Below, piece by piece: positions 61,320 to 64,000 of a DNA stretch of 64,000 bases. Position numbers and translations under genes: made by a program. Origin of the DNA: Centropus unirufus (lineage: Eukaryota; Chordata; Aves; Cuculiformes; Centropidae); NCBI GenBank assembly GCA_013397695.1, contig VYZI01000255.1, forward strand, positions 836,257-900,256. The letters are read 5' to 3'. The notes beneath the pieces are model-generated. The model was not told the origin of the DNA. It saw only the letters and a list, made by a program, of their open reading frames with translations, and searched no databases. Numbering within the stretch: position 1 is the stretch's first letter; each line of letters starts with the position of its first letter.

Positions 61320-61989
61320 TCCTACGTTCAAGCCAAGGTTGCAATCTGGATATGGCACACACTGGAAGTCCCAAATTGAAAATCAGTGTTGTAATCTGGA
61401 TTTAGGCATATTCTACAGTTTCTGATGCATAGATTAGCAATTAAGGTGTATGTTTACAGCTTTTAAATCCCTTAATCTAGTATTTTCTTCTGAATAATTA
61501 AATAAGAGGTATTTCCACGGCAATAAGCATAGGCAGTGATTGCTTCCTTACTTATCACAAGTTTTACCACAAGATCTCTTGATAACCACATTTCACTTAT
61601 TGCATTAATGAAGGATTAAAGAAGAGTAGCTGTGTTACATGATCTCCCAAAACTTTTTGTAATAAACCAGGAGCGTTCACATTACCACCTTTGCTATCAA
61701 CCACCACTATATGCTTTTTCATACATATCTGCACTGTCTGCCTGTTTCTGCTAAAGACAGCCCAAATCAGACTTTCTATTAAGAAATTCATCAATAATTG
61801 GCCAATTCTGCACTGGTTTTAGAATATCTCTTAGATACTTACATTTGCAGATGATAGCGGTCATCTATTTCTTTCACCTGGGACAGGTGAGTTCTTCCAA
61901 TATTTCAAAAGCCTGTAATGAAGTTAGGGTGTAATCTTTTTCTTGCTTAAGTCAATAAGCTAACCCTTTTTGCCATTTTCTTTAATATT

Positions 61990-62172
61990 TTCACAGAATG
62001 AGAGAATAGGTGAGGTTGGGAGGGGTATCTGGAGGGCACCTGCTCCAACCTCCCTACTCAAGCAAAGTCACCTAGAGTAGGTTGTCCAGGACCACAACTA
62101 GGTAGCTTTTGAATATCTTCAAGGAGGAAGATACAACAACATCTCTGGGCAACCAATATTCATAAAAAATAG
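61990..62172 (-). mobile_element. CR1 LINE 3'-end fragment, minus strand
   Basis: The plus strand reads as a reverse-complement CR1 end: 'acagaatgagagaataggtg' (tail), then 'ggttgggaggggtatctgga', then 'ctgctccaacctccctactc', then 'gtaggttgtccaggacca', then 'ttttgaatatcttcaaggag', ending at 'acatctctgggcaacc' near 62155. It is diverged, 5'-truncated and noncoding. It is independent of the copy 1.4 kb downstream because the two match different CR1 variants (different wording after the tail). Confidence 0.88.
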
Positions 62173-63574
62173 TGAATTGAAACTGCTTTGACTAATTTTT
62201 CTTGTATTAATTTCCCATGGACATGGTTTGAAACAGGAATGATCAGTTAAATAATCCATTTCTAATGAGGCATTAGCAAATAAATATACATTTTTCTCCT
62301 TCTGAAGAAAGCTACTCCCAAGTTTTGCTCATCCAACTTGGGAAGAAAGGAACATCATGTGATCAGCATGTTCTAGCACAGTATGTTTTGCGTAAGTCTA
62401 CATATACAAATTATTTACAAGATATATCTGGTGGATAAATTTGAATTTCAAAACCTTTTTATATTTTAATAGAAAAAAATATAAGTCATCTTCGGGTGAT
62501 ATAACTATGAGAAGAGGCTAAAATGATCAATTTATTCACAAGGATTAACTACCTAGCTTTTTCTTAAATATTTTATAAGTTATTCTAAGTAGGATTTCAG
62601 TTCACTCATTGTAAATATCACAGATTATCACTGGAAAAAATTGGTAGTTTCAAATAGCCATATGATGGCATTGATTGCTTTCATAGCAAAGTAAACACAA
62701 ATAAATAAAAACTAAAATCTTGTTGAGCTTTTTAATTTATTTAGCCCTTATGAAGATGAACACTTTCAAGGAATTAATGTTTGTATTAAAAGGTAAATAA
62801 ATGCAAACCCTATTCTGCAAGACAATCGCTTTATACCTGTAAGAAAAGGCAGGTTATACTAATAAACACCCATAATCTACCCGAGCAACTCTCTTATTTT
62901 GTTTTTAAAGGGTGATCAACTGGTTTTCCTGGGTAGGGCTGTATTTGTTTCAGTGCGTCTTGTACAATGAGTTTACTTCTGTCTTATGTAATGTGCTTGA
63001 TTGATTCTTTTTCTCCTACATGAAAATCTTGCAATACCACATTATATTTCCTAGATTATCAAAATCAGTATTTCATATCATAACTTCTCTAGCATGACAT
63101 CTTAAAATTGTGGAATTGTTGTCAATTATTGGAAACTCTTTACAGGTCACTATGAGAGAAAACATATTTCTTCTAGTTCCATGGAATTTATGCCTAATAT
63201 ACCCAACCTTTGACAATTGGTCTCTTCCTTTGTAGAAATACCATAGTCTTGCTGTAAATTTCCACCAATGTCTGATACTAAATATAGATAATATTAAGGA
63301 GTTCTAAGTGCCTTTCAAAGTTTTCAATGAACAAAAGTCACTAACTCAAGTAAACACTCACACCGACATGTAGATTCAATATTCGGTATTTTCAGTATTC
63401 AGAAAAAAATCTGTAGTATACTTAAGTCTGCATCCAAACAATTAGGAACTTCTCCAGAGTCAGGAAAATAGTGACACTAGTGTAATATCCCTAGCTCAAA
63501 TACCACTGAATGCATCTAAACAGCTGTTGAATAGTTGGGCAAGTGAAGTTTTAGTCAATGCAGGAATACATTTC
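62173..63574. other. Unique AT-rich DNA between two CR1 ends
   Basis: No gene, exon or further repeat is seen. A MEF2-type decamer (CTAAATATAG) occurs at 63278-63287, at a frequency expected by chance. Confidence 0.6.
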
Positions 63575-63765
63575 CATAGAACCATTGAATCATGGAACTA
63601 TTTCAGTTAGAAAAGACTTTTAAGATCATTAGGTCCAACTGTTAACCTGGCACTGCCATGCTTGCCACTATACCATGTCCCTAAGCACATCTACACATCT
63701 TCTAAACATCCCCAGGGGTGATGACTAAACCACCTCCTCTTTCAATACTTGACATTGAAAAAAAT
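63575..63765 (-). mobile_element. CR1 LINE 3'-end fragment, minus strand
   Basis: The plus strand begins with the reverse complement of the CR1 tail ('catagaaccattgaatcatg', about 63577-63596). It continues 'cagttagaaaagacttttaa', then 'taggtccaactgttaacctg', then 'ccactataccatgtccctaagc', then 'ctacacatcttctaaacatc', then 'aggggtgatgactaaaccac'. It closes at a diverged 'tcaatacttgac' near 63753. It is closely similar in wording to the 5702-5915 copy, so it is probably the same CR1 subgroup. Truncated and noncoding. Confidence 0.9.
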
Positions 63766-64000
63766 GGAAAATAGGACCCTTTTTTGTCCTATTGCTTGTT
63801 ACTTGAGAGAAGAGACTGACATCCCCTACTGAGTGCCACAGTCAGAGTTTGTTGCAGCTGTACAGTGTACATACATGGCTGGGAAGAACAAGATGACTGG
63901 GAAGCACATCTGCAGGTATCTTTGTGCGTGTTTGCTTTGAATTGTGATGCTCAAGAAAAGAATTTCTGCATTGCCAGAGAGAAATTGTGAGGTTTACACT
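63766..64000. other. Unique DNA to window end
   Basis: No feature is seen. The octamer CTGGGAAG occurs twice within about 25 bp near 63880-63905. The window ends in unique sequence, so nothing is visibly cut off. Confidence 0.55.

Larger units (their letters stand above)
43739..61984. other. Unique noncoding DNA, no gene seen
   Basis: This is the longest section without an interspersed repeat. It holds TG/TA and TA simple sequence (45689-45738, 56236-56277), a C8 run (51285-51292), several inverted repeats and a 37-bp tandem duplication (58294-58367). Patches at 45040-45200 and 46640-47050 look less random than average and could be conserved elements. The longest frames in the window (46960-47454 and 53449-53847, both minus) lie here and I judge them spurious. 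Confidence 0.6.

Noticed and set aside
1..64000. CRISPR array, operons, phage or bacterial mobile elements
   Set aside because: No regularly spaced repeats, dense coding or ribosome-binding sites are present. The CR1 content identifies vertebrate DNA.

Overview
This is vertebrate, most probably avian, genomic DNA without a recognisable protein-coding gene. The evidence for a bird is the repeat content. Every interspersed repeat I can recognise is a CR1-type LINE fragment, including 3' ends that finish in the diverged octamer-like tail (…gattctatga) typical of bird CR1. I see no Alu, B1/B2 or L1-like sequence. The DNA is AT-rich and unique-looking, has no CpG-island-like block, and has in-frame stops everywhere. 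The longest open frame (about 164 codons) is no better than expected by chance. I read the window as intergenic 'gene desert' or as the interior of a very long intron.

Layout. 1-3885 is unique DNA with a few motif clusters. 3886-4717 is a long plus-strand CR1 fragment with a 20-bp triplication at its 5' edge. 5702-5915 is a minus-strand CR1 3' end. 9755-10262 is an older, diverged CR1/L3-like piece, minus strand. 10263-21584 is unique DNA with two structured patches (a long hairpin at 11.36 kb, a three-stem patch at 19.0 kb) and a possible decayed coding stretch at 17.66-18.06 kb (minus). 21585-21785 is a minus CR1 end. 21786-30994 is unique apart from a T-run/GC-rich/A-rich block at 28.33-28.62 kb. 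30995-31590 is a plus-strand CR1 reverse-transcriptase fragment that keeps its FADD motif. 31591-61984 is unique DNA with several long perfect inverted repeats, short tandem duplications and one 120-bp exon-like segment on the minus strand (32779-32898). Two more minus-strand CR1 ends lie at 61990-62172 and 63575-63765.

What stands out is a set of local inverted repeats whose arms are perfect or nearly so for 12-18 bp (11362-11413, 38375-38422, 43671-43738, 50997-51028, 19004-19032), plus two 18-bp uninterrupted palindromes (30297-30314, 33493-33510). By rough arithmetic, a perfect 13-bp hairpin with a loop of up to 35 nt should occur much less than once in 64 kb, so these deserve a check as structured RNA, conserved elements, or scars of template-switch replication. 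Nothing here resembles an undescribed multi-gene system. Conservation, expression and database comparisons, which I could not run, would decide most of the low-confidence calls.
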